From contig NC_079973.1 of the NCBI RefSeq assembly GCF_029852145.1, forward strand, positions 10,498,385-10,562,384: a stretch of 64,000 nucleotides of DNA, given 5' to 3'. The notes beneath the pieces were generated by a model. The model was given only the letters and a program-made list of their open reading frames with translations. It did not search any database and was not told the DNA's origin. Source of the stretch: Microplitis mediator. Its lineage: Eukaryota; Arthropoda; Insecta; Hymenoptera; Braconidae. The translations under genes were made by a program, and so were the position numbers. The number at the start of each line of letters is the position of its first letter. The first letter of the stretch is position 1. Below are positions 46,446 through 57,407 of this stretch, piece by piece.

Positions 46446-47381
46446 CCCTAGTCAAAATTAAAGAGGTGATTTGAGCCTCCAAATCCTACACGAGGGTAAG
46501 GAGGTTCAAATCATCTTTTTAGAATATGAAGATCCATACATCAAAAAGGTGATTTGAACCTTAACGTGGTAACTTTGTCCACTTTTACCAAGTTTAGGTT
46601 CAAATCATCTTTTGAAAAAGGTAAAGTAAGCCTCCAGAACCGAAATTTATGGATCGAGAAAGACTCTCATCGGAACGCGTACAATTGGTGAAAAAACAGA
46701 CGGAAAAAAGGGGCCAGTAATTAGAAATGGCCGCCATGATCGAAGAAAATTTGAAATTAAAAAATTCCACAACTAATTTTTTAGTAACAAATGTTTTGTT
46801 GTAAGATAAAAATAAAGAAATCTAAAATATTAATAATAATAGCTAAAGTTATACGAGTAAACGTTCGAATAGAATAGTATTATAAGTCATTCGAAATTCG
46901 AATTGAATAATTGGAATCTATGACTTATTAGTATATGATTAATTAATTATCTTATGCGAACAATAAATACAAACGATGTATTGGAAAACGGAAACTGCCA
47001 AAGAATTTGAAAAAAACTGCTGAACAATAATCTGCTGCCGCCGGGATTCGAAACCAAGACCTAACAAATTTGAAGCATAACCACTGCCGCGCTGCTACTC
47101 GGACGCTCACGATTAGTTGGAAATATCTTTGTCTACTTAGAACTTAGCTATTATTGTAACAATAATATCATGCTAAAAAATTATGCTCATCCGAAGTTAC
47201 ATATTAAATGTGTAGTAGGCCTTGGAGGGTTAAACATCGTTTTAAGAAGGTGATTTAGTCCTTCATACGCTACTTTGAGGACATCGAGGACTTAAATAAC
47301 ATATTACATTTAGCGTCAAATCCAACATCAAATGAACTGAAGCTTTTGAGGTTCAAACAACTTTTTTAATTTTGACTCGGG
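46446..47381 (-). mobile_element. 935-bp CCCGAGTC-ended element, copy 1
   Basis: It starts CCCTAGTCAAAATTAAAGAG and ends TTTAATTTTGACTCGGG, flanked by AT on both sides. 936 bp, noncoding, with repeated GTGATTT(G/A)A(A/G)CCT words. It carries a tRNA-like segment at 47034-47110. Its orientation is opposite to copies 2 and 3. Confidence 0.8.
47034..47110 (-). promoter_or_regulatory. tRNA-like segment with Pol III box motifs, copy 1
   Basis: Read on the minus strand: GAGCGTCCGAGTAGCAGCG, then GGCAGTGGTTATGC, then GGTTTCGAATCCCGGCGG. The first part resembles a tRNA D-arm with an A box, the last a B box (consensus GGTTCGANTCC with one extra T). A full cloverleaf with a paired acceptor stem is not apparent, so this is tRNA-derived rather than a tRNA gene. 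Confidence 0.5.
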
Positions 47382-48364
47382 ATTCAACAATTAAATATGG
47401 ACTTCTTTCGAAAGAAGGCTACCTACCAACAAAAATTACCCAATACTCCTTTAAACCAATAGTTGAATTGTACACTTTTTGACTTCCCAGTATTTAACAC
47501 TCGCGCATCACCAACCTACAAATCATCTGCATCAATAATTCATAGTCTATATACTTTTAGTTCATCTTCGTATAATGTGCTTGCGAAAGTGTCACGTGAC
47601 TAGACTAGACGTGAGGGTGTGGAGAAGCACGCACGAGGCAAATAAATATGACAGCAGTGGTTATTTGGCAGGAAAAAAGAAGATCGACGAACAAGAAGAG
47701 GCAAAGTTTGTGGGAATTGAAAAGAAATGGATGAGAGTGAACGGTCCGCTGACGTGGCACGTCGTCAACGTACATGGAAGAATCATCACAGCGCATCCGG
47801 TTTCCGTTTGACCAAATAGCTTTTTTCTTTACTGGTATCAAACAATCACAGACCCGAATAACATTTCACTCCGCCTCCTTTTTATCCACTATGGGAAGAT
47901 CAAGCAATCGCATTCAATTACTGAGCGTCTACCGGATACCAGAAAGATTCACTAGTAGGATTGAAATTCTGAGTCTGGTTGGCTGATGAGTAAAAACTCC
48001 TTTTTTCGACTATTACCGTTATCTTCTTCGGCCAACCATTACTGCATGCTGTAATGGAACAATCGTTTTAATTTCGGCTAAGTCGCAAAAAATAATATTC
48101 ATTAGTTGATTGGTCATGTCAAATGTTCGCAGTAGAACATAAAAAAAATATATGAGTATTGAAAAATAAATATCCTACATAGGAAATTTCTTAGTGAAGA
48201 TTACGGAAGAAATTTTTTATTGAAAGAATGACATGAAAACACTCTAATAAATTCTGAGTCCACGGTGTGGTGTGAATAATTTGGTGTGAAAATTTTCAAC
48301 AATGGTGTGAAAGTTACATGACGTACGGTGTTGAATTTTTGGCTGTGTGAATTAAAACGATCAC
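47382..48364. other. No recognisable gene; unique island
   Basis: The section 47560-48060 is more GC-balanced. ORFs of 70-78 codons lie on both strands with no recognised domain. From 48245 words such as GGTGTGAAAATTTTCA begin, leading into the next tandem repeat. Confidence 0.35.
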
Positions 48365-48715
48365 ACTCTGTAAAGTTTTCAGAGATCGTTTTTACACCGT
48401 AAATTCACACCAACGACACCATTTACAGATCTCAAAGACAATTTTCACACCGAAAAAGTTTAATACCGACGACAACATTTAAAGTTTTCGAAGACCATTT
48501 TCACTCCAAAAAAATTTCACACTGCGGACACTGTGTAAAGTACTAGGGGACCATTTTCACACCAAAAAATATCACACCGTACGTTCATGACGAGGATACC
48601 ATATAAAGTTCTCAGGAACAATTTTTACACCAAAAAAACTTCACACCATCAATTCACACCGAGGACACCGTGTAAAGTCCTTGGGGACCGTTTTTACACC
48701 AAAAATTTTGTACAG
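48365..48715 (+). repeat. Tandem repeat of about 55-68 bp, TTTTCACACC type
   Basis: Roughly six units each contain GTAAAGTTCT, GGGACCATTTTCACACC, a short A tract and CACACCGAGGACACC with substitutions and small length changes. Inverted GGTGTGAAAATTTTCA words at 48265-48360 could pair with it, so the whole may be an element of about 480 bp. Confidence 0.7.
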
Positions 48716-49416
48716 TGCATGTATCTGAAGTACTATTCCTACTACGCGCATGGAAAAATTTCTATACATAATAAGATTTCTCCTGCATGTATGGCAACTT
48801 TTTATTAGTAAAGAAAAACGAAATGTAGTCGGTGTTTAAAAGCCATAAAAATTAACTACTTGCTTATAGGCCTTCCGTCGTGCCTCGATATTTTCTGTAT
48901 ACATAATATAACGTTATAATTGCTGTTTGGAGTAATTAGAATAAATATATACTTTGTTAAGATGGAATTTAATTTTCTGTGAAATTAAAAAATATTTAAA
49001 TCGAGTATGTTTAATTACGAAATTGAAAACAAGGTGTCTAAATTAATTGCCGAAAAAAAAGTAATATTTTTAAAAATACCGCATTGAAATTATATTAAAG
49101 ACCATTTAGATTCGCTAGAGACTAATGTATTCTGGTGTTGCACGCGATGGCCTGTCGATCCGGGTAAGCAATTTTTAAAAATTGAATTAAAAACAACGCA
49201 CTATAAAAAATCATCAGTGAATTCGGATTTTATTCAAATCCAAATTACCTCCCTTGGGATTTCAGAGTTTGAAAAAGAAATTACTCCGCATACGGGATTT
49301 TTTTCAGTAAACAGGAGATTAATTAAAAAAAAAAATCATTCACTCCCGATCTATTTCGCGAATTTTTCACAGCACATCCCCAGTTTTGATCAAATTTTCT
49401 ATTTCCTTAGCGAGAG
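48716..49416. other. No recognisable gene
   Basis: AT-rich DNA with a 71-codon ORF (49217-49432) of no recognised family that runs into the next element. No repeat partner was noticed. Confidence 0.35.
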
Positions 49417-49599
49417 CCCGAGTCAAAATTAAAACAGTAGTTTGAGCCTCCAAAGGCTCAGTTCTTTTGATGTTAGACTCCCGCTAAATGTAATATGTTA
49501 TTTAAGTCCTCGATGTCCTAAAAGTAGCGCATGAAGGACTGAATCACCTTCTTAAAACGATGTTTAACCCTCCAAGGCCTACTACACTTTTAATATGTA

Positions 49600-50350
49600 G
49601 GGGAGGGTGGGGCAGAGCGGCCCCCCTGAAATTTTGACCAAAAAAAAAATTTTTTTTTTTTCGACTAATTACTATAAATCCGATATGTTTGCGCATTTTT
49701 ACCCCTACGCATGACATTTGGGGCAAAATGGACAAGCCCAAAATTTTGAAAAAGTGATTTTTTCATATTTTTATCGTCAAATTAAAAAAAAATTATTATA
49801 ATTCCACATTTCTAGCCCTACGCATAACACCTGGGGCAAAATGGACCAGCCGAAACTTCCGAAAAAATTATTTATTCATATTTTTCGGCCGTTTCTCTAT
49901 GTAAGAGGCAAATTTGGTCACTAAAAATTTATAAAAATTAAATTTTTTTTTTTAGTTGATAAATTTTTGAAATAAAGTAAAATTATAGAATTGATTTTTT
50001 TTTTTATTAAATAACAATTAGTAATTAAGGTAATCGAGAGTGAACGATTTTTTACGCTTTAAAAAATTTTTTTCGAGTAATATAAAACCAAAAATAGTTG
50101 TCAACAGAAAGAAATACATTCTTAATGATGAAAACAATTTAAAAAAAAAAAAACGAAAAAAAAAAAAATTTTTTTATCACTTTTTGAAGGGGGGCCGCTC
50201 TGCCCCACAAAAAAAAAAAAAAAATTTTCAGAATTTTGGCAAAATGTCCATAAATTTGTTCGAAATAGGACAAAAGTAAAGTGATCGTATGGTTCAAAGC
50301 CACAAAAAATAATAATTGGCTTAGGGGGGCCGCTCTGCCCCACCCTCCCC
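49600..50350. mobile_element. GGGG-type MITE nested in the 935-bp element
   Basis: The left end GGGGAGGGTGGGGCAGAGCG and the right end CGCTCTGCCCCACCCTCCCC are perfect complements over 20 bp, with TA at both borders. Comparison with copy 3 shows the unoccupied site (ATGTGTAACTTCG), which confirms TA duplication on insertion. The long A and T runs inside give only low-complexity Lys or Phe ORFs. Confidence 0.9.
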
Positions 50351-50439
50351 TAACTTCGGATGAGCATAATTTTTTAGCATGAAATTATAGTTACAATAAT
50401 AGCTAAGTTCTAAGTAGATAAAGATACTTCCAACTTATC

Positions 50440-50518
50440 GTGAGCGTCCGAGTAGCAGTGCGGCAGTGGTTATGCTCCATATTCGTTAGGTCTTGGTTTC
50501 GAATCCCGGCGGCAGCAG
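50440..50518 (+). promoter_or_regulatory. tRNA-like segment with Pol III box motifs, copy 2
   Basis: GTGAGCGTCCGAGTAGCAG, then GCAGTGGTTATGC, then GGTTTCGAATCCCGGCGG: the same arrangement as copies 1 and 3. Confidence 0.5.
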
Positions 50519-51103
50519 ATTATTTTTCAGCAGTTTTTTTCAAATTCTTTGGCAGTTTCGTTTTCCAATACATCGTTTTGTCTTTATTGTTTACATAAGA
50601 TAATTCATTAATCATATACTAATAAGTCAAAAGTTCTAATTATTCAATTCGAATTTCGAATGACTTATTGTACTATTCTATTCGAACGTTTACTCGTATA
50701 ACTATAGCTATTATTATTAATATTTTAGATTTCTTTATTTTTATCTTACAACAGAACATTTGTTATTAAAAAATTATTTGTGGAATTTTTAAATTTTAAA
50801 TTTTCTTCGATCATGGCGGCCATTTCTAATTAGTAGCCCTTTTTTCCCTTCTGTTTCTTTACCAATTGTACGCGATTCGAGGAGAGTCTTTCTTGATTTA
50901 TAAATTTAGGCTCTGGAGGCTTACTTAACCTTTTTAAAAAGATGATTTGAACCTAACCTAGTAAAAGTCGACAAAGTTACCACGTTTAGGTTCAAATCAC
51001 CTTTTTGATGTATGGATCTTCATATTCTAAAAAGATGATTTGAACCTCCTTACCCTCCTGTAGGATTTGGAGGCTCAAATCACCTTTCTAATTTTGACTC
51101 GGG

Positions 51104-53095
51104 AGCTTAAAAAATCCCAAAAATAGACTGATTCGTTGAAGAGTTATTATTATTAGCTCGGTCTCAACCATTACCGGAATAGCTTAATAATTCTTATGCG
51201 AAACAAGATAAAGCCATTTTAAACTCCACTATCAAATATTTATATTTAATGGCATCTAAATAAAAACAGTGAATGAACAAAAAATAAAGTAGAAACGTAG
51301 GGTTCCTTGATAATATATATCAAAAGAAACATATATTTAAATCCGCGTAACTGTTAATACAGCAATAGACTGTAGTCTGTCTGGTTATCACGAGCGAGTT
51401 TGTTTGTGGCCATTGATGAATTCTTGTGTAGTTTTTAGTGGAGGATCGCGTACAACCAGTTCTCAGTTCTCATCAAGTATACGCAGTCTCTCCGAACAGA
51501 TCTGTGTTATATATCGTTTAAACTGTCGCCAATGACAAGCCGAGCCGTTGTATTATATTTTGAGACTACATCTCGGGCTTTGCCCAGACCGACACGTTGA
51601 CCTTGAATACTTTATCGACCCCCACTTTTCGGGCCATTACATTACGGCCATAATGGCTGATGTAAGAGTCTCTACAAGTGGCAACTGTCTATTATAGTAC
51701 GAGTTTATGTGTTACATAATCAAATAAATTGATAATTATACCATATAAAAATGGGGACCTCATTATTCAAGGTCATTGAACCAAATTTTGAATTTTAAAT
51801 CAGCGACGATAAATTTTACTTCGCTGCGCAGTCGAATGCGTGTCTAGTTAATTAAGATAGTCATCATCTAAGCAATAAAATACACTTATTAATATAACTG
51901 TCAATGATTTAATGCAATAAAATATTTTTAAGTGAATTTTATTGGAAAAAAAAACTCTGATTCATTGCGATTCTTTAATTAAAGTGGTATTTTATTGTTC
52001 ATTAAAATATCTTTAATTAGTTTTATTTAATTTCTTCGGAATGCAGTTAAAGGATTCACTGGAAATTAAATTAAAGCAAAAAAAAGTGTTTTTTTTTTAA
52101 TGCATAAATTATTCTTTGAGGTTTTTAATCAAAATAGATATTGCTGCTGTAAGATAATTATTTTAAATCTCGGGTAGATAAAATCAGAAGATCATGAGAT
52201 AATAAGAGAATATTGCTGTTGTACATAAGGAAAATGATTATAGATCGGTACACAGTAATCTTGGTGTCGTCAAAACGATGAGATAATAGCGTTAACTTCC
52301 GGTCGATAACGATCGATAAATATTTTCTTATGAATTGAAATTTCTTTGACTTTACTTTGGATTGATTTCTTAAACTCCTTAAATGGCATTAGGCGGAATA
52401 GTTAAAAATTGAATTTGTATTGCAATTATGTCTATATTCTCTAATTAATTAGGATTGAATTCACTAAGTAACCACACAATACCGATTTAAATACTTAAAT
52501 TTATACTATATAAACTTAATTTCATGTTCATAGCATATCCAAAGTTTTGTTATTGCTTTTATTTCTCAAAAATTAATTTTTTTCCTATGATTTTCTGTTT
52601 AGGCCATGATATCGACATGAACGATCATTGGTACTCTAGTGATAATAATAATTATCTTTTATTTCATCGATTTTATAGCTAAAAAAGGTAAAAATAAAAA
52701 TAAAATTGAACATATTATAGAATTGACAATAAACACAAGTTTAATGTTAAATAACTTTTGGAGGAGTTATTTTATCGGAAATTCATAAGAGAACTTTTTT
52801 GTAGAGCGTTCGATTTCCTATCAGACTATGCTTCGACCAAATTTTTACTCTCATTTGTTTCTGAGAAAAAAAATTAAAAGTTAAAAGTCTAAAAATCCCA
52901 TGTTTTTTTTTCGTATCAGATAAAATTATGGAAAAATAACCAATTATTTATGTATATTATTCATTATTACTTTATGTGATATTTACTGATACTTCATGTA
53001 AACTCGACATAAGTATAATGTTATCGTAAAAATCGATTTTTGTTAACTGTTAGTTCTTCAAAAAATTTATTTAAAAAACTAGACATTTTTGCAAA
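51104..53095. other. No recognisable gene; one unique island
   Basis: The section 51340-51700 is more GC-balanced and could be promoter or exon DNA, but it has no ORF worth naming. The rest is AT-rich. Near 52780-52870 TTTTTTGTAGAGCGTTCGAT relates it to the transposon-like words at 29600-29800. Confidence 0.35.
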
Positions 53096-53475
53096 CACCA
53101 TGATTTTTATTTTAGTAATTTTATCTTTTGCATAAGATAAAAAAAAACCATGGTTATTATTTTAGTAATTTTTTATTTTTGCAAAAGATAAAAATATTTT
53201 TCCAAAAACCATGGATTTTATTCTAGTTATTTTTTTTTTTGCGAAAGATAAAAATATTTTTCCAAAAACCATGGTTTTTATTTTAGTAATTTTATCTTTT
53301 GCTAAAGATAAAAATATTTTTCCAAAAACCATGGTTTTCATTTTAGTATTTTTATCTTTTGCAAAAGATAAAAATATTTTTCCAAAAACCATGGTTTTTA
53401 TTTTTGTAATTTTTTGTTTTTGCACAAGATAAAAATATTTTTCCAAAAACCATGGATTTTATTTTATTATTTTTA
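53096..53475. repeat. 60-bp tandem repeat with CCATGG palindrome
   Basis: About six copies. Positions 53202, 53262, 53322, 53382 and 53443 each start CCAAAAACCATGG, a period of 60 (once 61). Each unit has AAAAACCATGGTTTTT, a 16-bp palindrome, and ATAAAAATATTTTT. Because 60 is a multiple of three, both strands show in-frame repeated ORFs (20 residues per repeat) that are artefacts unless shown otherwise. Confidence 0.85.
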
Positions 53476-53616
53476 TCTTTTGGTTTTATAAAAAGTTGTA
53501 ATAAATTCATTTGAATTTTTAACAATTACTTTAGCGCAATTGTTCCAGAAAATGGATTCAAAAGTTACTAGGCATTTACAAATTGAAATTTTTTTATAAA
53601 AAATTGCACTGTATTA

Positions 53617-53872
53617 ATTATCCCCTGGTCAGATGTTATATTTACAAAAGTCGCTCTGCAGTATTCACACCAATACTTTTTTGACTTCTGCAACTGCACT
53701 TTGTAATTATCACAGCCTCAAAAATGTCAAAATTACAGACTCGGGTTTCCAAAATTCACAATCTAAAAATAACATGTTTTGTTTTTCAAATATTACATAA
53801 GTCAATTTTATAGAGATACTTCTGTAAATTTCATACTTTTCTATAATTTTTCTAGAACTGTATTTTCCATGT
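53617..53872. repeat. Dispersed repeat shared with two other places
   Basis: CCTGGTCAGATGTTATATTT onward (53624-53705) matches the window's right edge (63922-64000). GACTCGGGTTTCCAAAATTC onward (53739-53872) matches 23878-24012. One family of unknown type, noncoding. Confidence 0.6.
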
Positions 53873-55106
53873 AAAAAGAATATTATCATAAATTTTATGA
53901 AGCTATCGTAATAATGACATAAGAATGTTTTGTAGTCACCCGGTATGTACATGGAACACTGAACAGACGTGTATATTCTATAGATGCGTATATATATCTA
54001 TATATACATATATATAATATATGTATGCTATAGATAGGTCTGGTATCTCCGTTGCACGGCCAATGGGGTTTGAATGGCCGTGATAAAATGGTATAGCTTC
54101 CGAATGTTGACTAAACTGCGCCCATTGCAGGTGGAAAACCAACTGGAAAATAATGCTCACTAGTGATCAATGCGATGTGTATGATATCACGCTCGACTAT
54201 ACTTACAAGAAATATTTTAAAATGTGAATTCAAAATTCAAAATTTCTCTTTCTCTGATTTTAAAAATTTTAACAGTATTCAAGCATCGAAATAATTTTTT
54301 TTTGTAGTAAAAGAAGTCCGTGTTATTAATTTTTTAAAAAGTTATTAAATGTAAATATTACATATAATTTACGCAATAAAAATGATAATGCTTGATGATA
54401 AATATTTAACAAGCACATGGATGCGTAATCCTCTATACGAGTGTGTGTGTAAAGAGATTGAGGTTTTTTTTTTAAATTGAAAATTCAAGAATTTAATCGA
54501 ACATTATTTTATTCATTATCATTAAACATTAAAATGTTAAATTTTGGCGCAAGATGTTAAAGAATCTTTATGCAAAGCATGTAACATTGGTGTAGTGTGC
54601 TGAGCACAGGCGTTCGCTCGATTTGCCCGTAGCACGTCGCTGCTATTACGCGATGAGTAGGCAATTTGCGGATCCATGATCGCCTGACATAACTTGCCGT
54701 CGGCAAATCGTAAATTAATCAACGACTATCATCGCATAAAGGTAAATCTTACAAGTGTTTATTCCTGTAAGCCTACTTATCTTGTTACAAGACAGAAAAA
54801 TTATTTAAGATCCGTTTTGTCGCTAATTCAGAAAAACTAATAAAATTATGCAGGCTGACTTGAAAATGTCTACATGGAGAGGAGAGAGTGATAATGATTA
54901 CCATTCTACAAGGTAACCAGTCCTATTTTTCGAGGGATGGGAATCGACATTGTGTAGAATGGGAATGATTACAATATTTCTGGTAATATTTACTATGTTA
55001 CATAGTAACCATGCTACTGGTAAAAATTACTTTGTAGCGTAGGAATCAAAGCCATGCGAGAATGCAGCATAGGCGTCAAAGCAGGTTAAAAATTAAGCGT
55101 TGATAT
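53873..55106. other. No recognisable gene
   Basis: There is a TA-rich microsatellite near 53988-54025 and a GC-balanced patch at 54540-54730 (61-codon minus ORF, no domain). At 54895-55035 words like GGTAATATTTACTATG recall the repeat at 5131-5410. Confidence 0.35.
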
Positions 55107-56041
55107 CCCGAGTCAAAATTAAAAAAGTAGTTTGAACCTCAAAAGCTTCAGTTCTTTTGATGTTGGACTTGCCGCTAAATGTAATATGTTATTTAAGTCC
55201 TCGATGTCCTAAAAGTGGCGTATGAAGGACTAAATCACCTTTTTAAAACGATGTTAAACCCTCCAAGGCCTACTACACTTTTAATGTGTAACTTCGAATA
55301 AGCATAATTTTTTAGCATGATATTATTGTCACAATAATAGCTAAGTTCTAAGTAAATAAAGATATTTAGAACTAATCGTGAGCGTCTGAGTGGCAGTGCG
55401 GCAGTGGTTATGCTTCAAATTCGTTAGGCCTTGGTTTCGAATCCCGGCGGCAGCAGATTATTGTTCAGCAGTTTTTTTCAAATTCTTTGGCAGTTTCCGT
55501 TTTCCAATACATCGTTTTAATTTATTGTTCACATAAGATAATTAATTAATCATATACTAATAAATCAAAGATTTCAATTATTCAATTCGAATTTCGAATG
55601 ATTTATAGTACTATTCTATTCGAACGTTTACTCGTATAACTATAGCTAATATTATTAATATTTTAGATTTCTTTATTTTTATCTCACAGCAAAACATTTA
55701 TTACTAAAAAATCATTTGTGGAATTTTTAAATTTCAAATTTTCTTCGATCATGGCGGCCATGTCTAATTAGTGGCCCCTTCTTTCCGTCTGTTTTTTTAC
55801 CAATTGTACGCGATCCGATGAGAGTCTTTCTCGATCCATAAATTTACGCTCTGGAAGCTTACTTTACCTTTTCAAAAAGATGATTTGAACCTAAACTTGG
55901 TAAAAGTGGACAAAGTTACCACGTTTTGGTTCAAATCACCTTTTCGATGTATGGATCTTCATATTTTAAAAAGATGGTTTGAACCTCCTTACCCTCGTGT
56001 AGAATTTGGAGGGTGAAATCACCTTTTTAATTTGACTCGGG
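55107..56041 (+). mobile_element. 935-bp CCCGAGTC-ended element, copy 3, uninterrupted
   Basis: It starts CCCGAGTCAAAATTAAAAAA and ends TTTTTAATTTGACTCGGG, flanked by AT on both sides. This intact copy gives the unoccupied state for the insertion in copy 2. The tRNA-like segment is at 55379-55456. No ORF. Confidence 0.85.
55379..55456 (+). promoter_or_regulatory. tRNA-like segment with Pol III box motifs, copy 3
   Basis: GAGCGTCTGAGTGGCAGTG, then GCAGTGGTTATGC, then GGTTTCGAATCCCGGCGG. TGGCAGTGCGG is closer to the A-box consensus here than in the other copies. Confidence 0.5.
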
Positions 56042-57120
56042 ATAATATATAACGAGTTAGGTAAAAAACCTATTACTCGATCAAGGAACTAGGACTCAAT
56101 CACTTTATATATGCACACAAATACATGAGTGATCGGTTACTAGTTCCCTGATCAGATACTGGACCTCTATACTTTACTTAAGAAAAAATATTTCTACCTC
56201 TTAAAATTAATTCAATATTGACTGACACGCAATAAATTTACACACTGGCTTATCCAAATGAAAGTGTATATTCAAATGTAAAAATATAAATATTTTTGAT
56301 TAGCATACTTTATTTTTTACGTATCTCGTTTGCGAATAAAAAAAAGTAATAACGAAGTACACAATATATTATATTGTAACAAACTGTGATGGTGGATTTC
56401 AATTTAGTTCATCAGACATATGTATTGGTTTTGAATACATAACTCATGTAAAACGTGATTGGATTTTGCGGGGGCGAATTTTTTCTACAGTCCACTAACT
56501 TCAATGTTTGCCAAATGCGTATAAGTTTATTTACGTTAATTAAATTTTTATATATGATTATCTTTTAATCAAAATCTTAATCAATCTGATGTTATCTCCG
56601 AGTTTATTCAAACTTATGAAACGACATGTATTTAAAATTTGTTTCGTGGTACATTATATGTACACACAGCATAAATAAGAGGATATATATATATATGTAA
56701 GTATATAATAGTTGCAATATTACAGCCTTCGTAATCAAATGTAGACGAACAAAAGTTAAATTCCCTATGAAAAAAAATGTATAAAAAATATATAAATATA
56801 CATAAAAAAAATAGATGAAATATATATCAAAAATTATAAAAAAAAATATCGGTATGATGATTTACAAAAATAATATATATTAAAGCTATATATATTTTTT
56901 CTATTTTCATACATATTTTATAAATAGATATATTTATATATTTTTCATATTTTAACATATATACATATTTTTTTTTTCGGGGGATGTTGAGTAAATTTAT
57001 AACTAAGAAAAAATATTTAGTAAATATGCAGATGACCTCACAAGATCATAATCTAGATTTATGAGTTAAGACGAATTGCATGTAGGATTAAGTCAACATT
57101 TCGATAACGAACAAACTTTC
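56042..57120. other. No recognisable gene
   Basis: Very AT-rich, with ATATATA-rich stretches at 56680-56960. No ORF or repeat structure worth naming. Confidence 0.4.
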
Positions 57121-57192
57121 TTAGCTACAATATATAATAATAATAATCATAATAACAATGATAATAATAATAATAGTAATAATAACAATAGC
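57121..57192. repeat. (AAT)n-type microsatellite
   Basis: Imperfect AAT/AAC/GAT trinucleotide repeat of about 65 bp. Confidence 0.85.
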
Positions 57193-57233
57193 ATTTCCTT
57201 GAAGGGCACTCTCCCGTTGTATCCATAGTCAGT

Positions 57234-57407
57234 ATGGGAGTCGGTCTGGCTGCAGTCCTGGCTGGAGCAGAGCGTAGTCAACTTTATAAAGAAGAAGAAC
57301 AAGAACAAGAACAAGACGGAGAAGAAAAGAGAAGGACAGAGAAAGAGGATGAAAAGGCTTCCCCTTCAGTTAAATATATACTCCTTCATTCCATTCTCTC
57401 GGTATAG
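57234..57407 (+). CDS. Possible short ORF or first exon, 57 codons
   Basis: An ATG at 57234 in a GC-balanced unique island opens 57 codons (starting MGVGLAAVLAGAERS, then Glu/Gln/Lys-rich) to TAG at 57405. The acidic middle reflects a GAAGAAGAACAAGAA purine repeat. Larger overlapping ORFs lie downstream on both strands (57386-57670 minus, 57499-57801 plus). No domain was recognised, and none of these can be preferred with confidence. Confidence 0.15.
   Translation: MGVGLAAVLAGAERSQLYKEEEQEQEQDGEEKRRTEKEDEKASPSVKYILLHSILSV

Larger units (their letters stand above)
49417..51103 (+). mobile_element. 935-bp CCCGAGTC-ended element, copy 2, interrupted
   Basis: It starts CCCGAGTCAAAATTAAAACA and ends CTAATTTTGACTCGGG, flanked by AG on both sides. 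Removing the insertion at 49600-50350 and one TA leaves 934 bp, which equals the other copies. A tRNA-like segment lies at about 50440-50518. Confidence 0.85.

Noticed and set aside
47034..47110. Functional tRNA gene
   Set aside because: The D- and T-arm-like motifs are clear but a paired acceptor stem is not, and it lies at the same place in all three copies of a transposon, so it is listed as tRNA-like only.
50040..50343. Lys-rich and Phe-rich ORFs on both strands
   Set aside because: They come from A and T homopolymer runs inside the GGGG-type MITE.
52780..52870. Complete copy of the element seen at 32289-32981
   Set aside because: Only a short related word is shared. No matching ends or duplication could be found.
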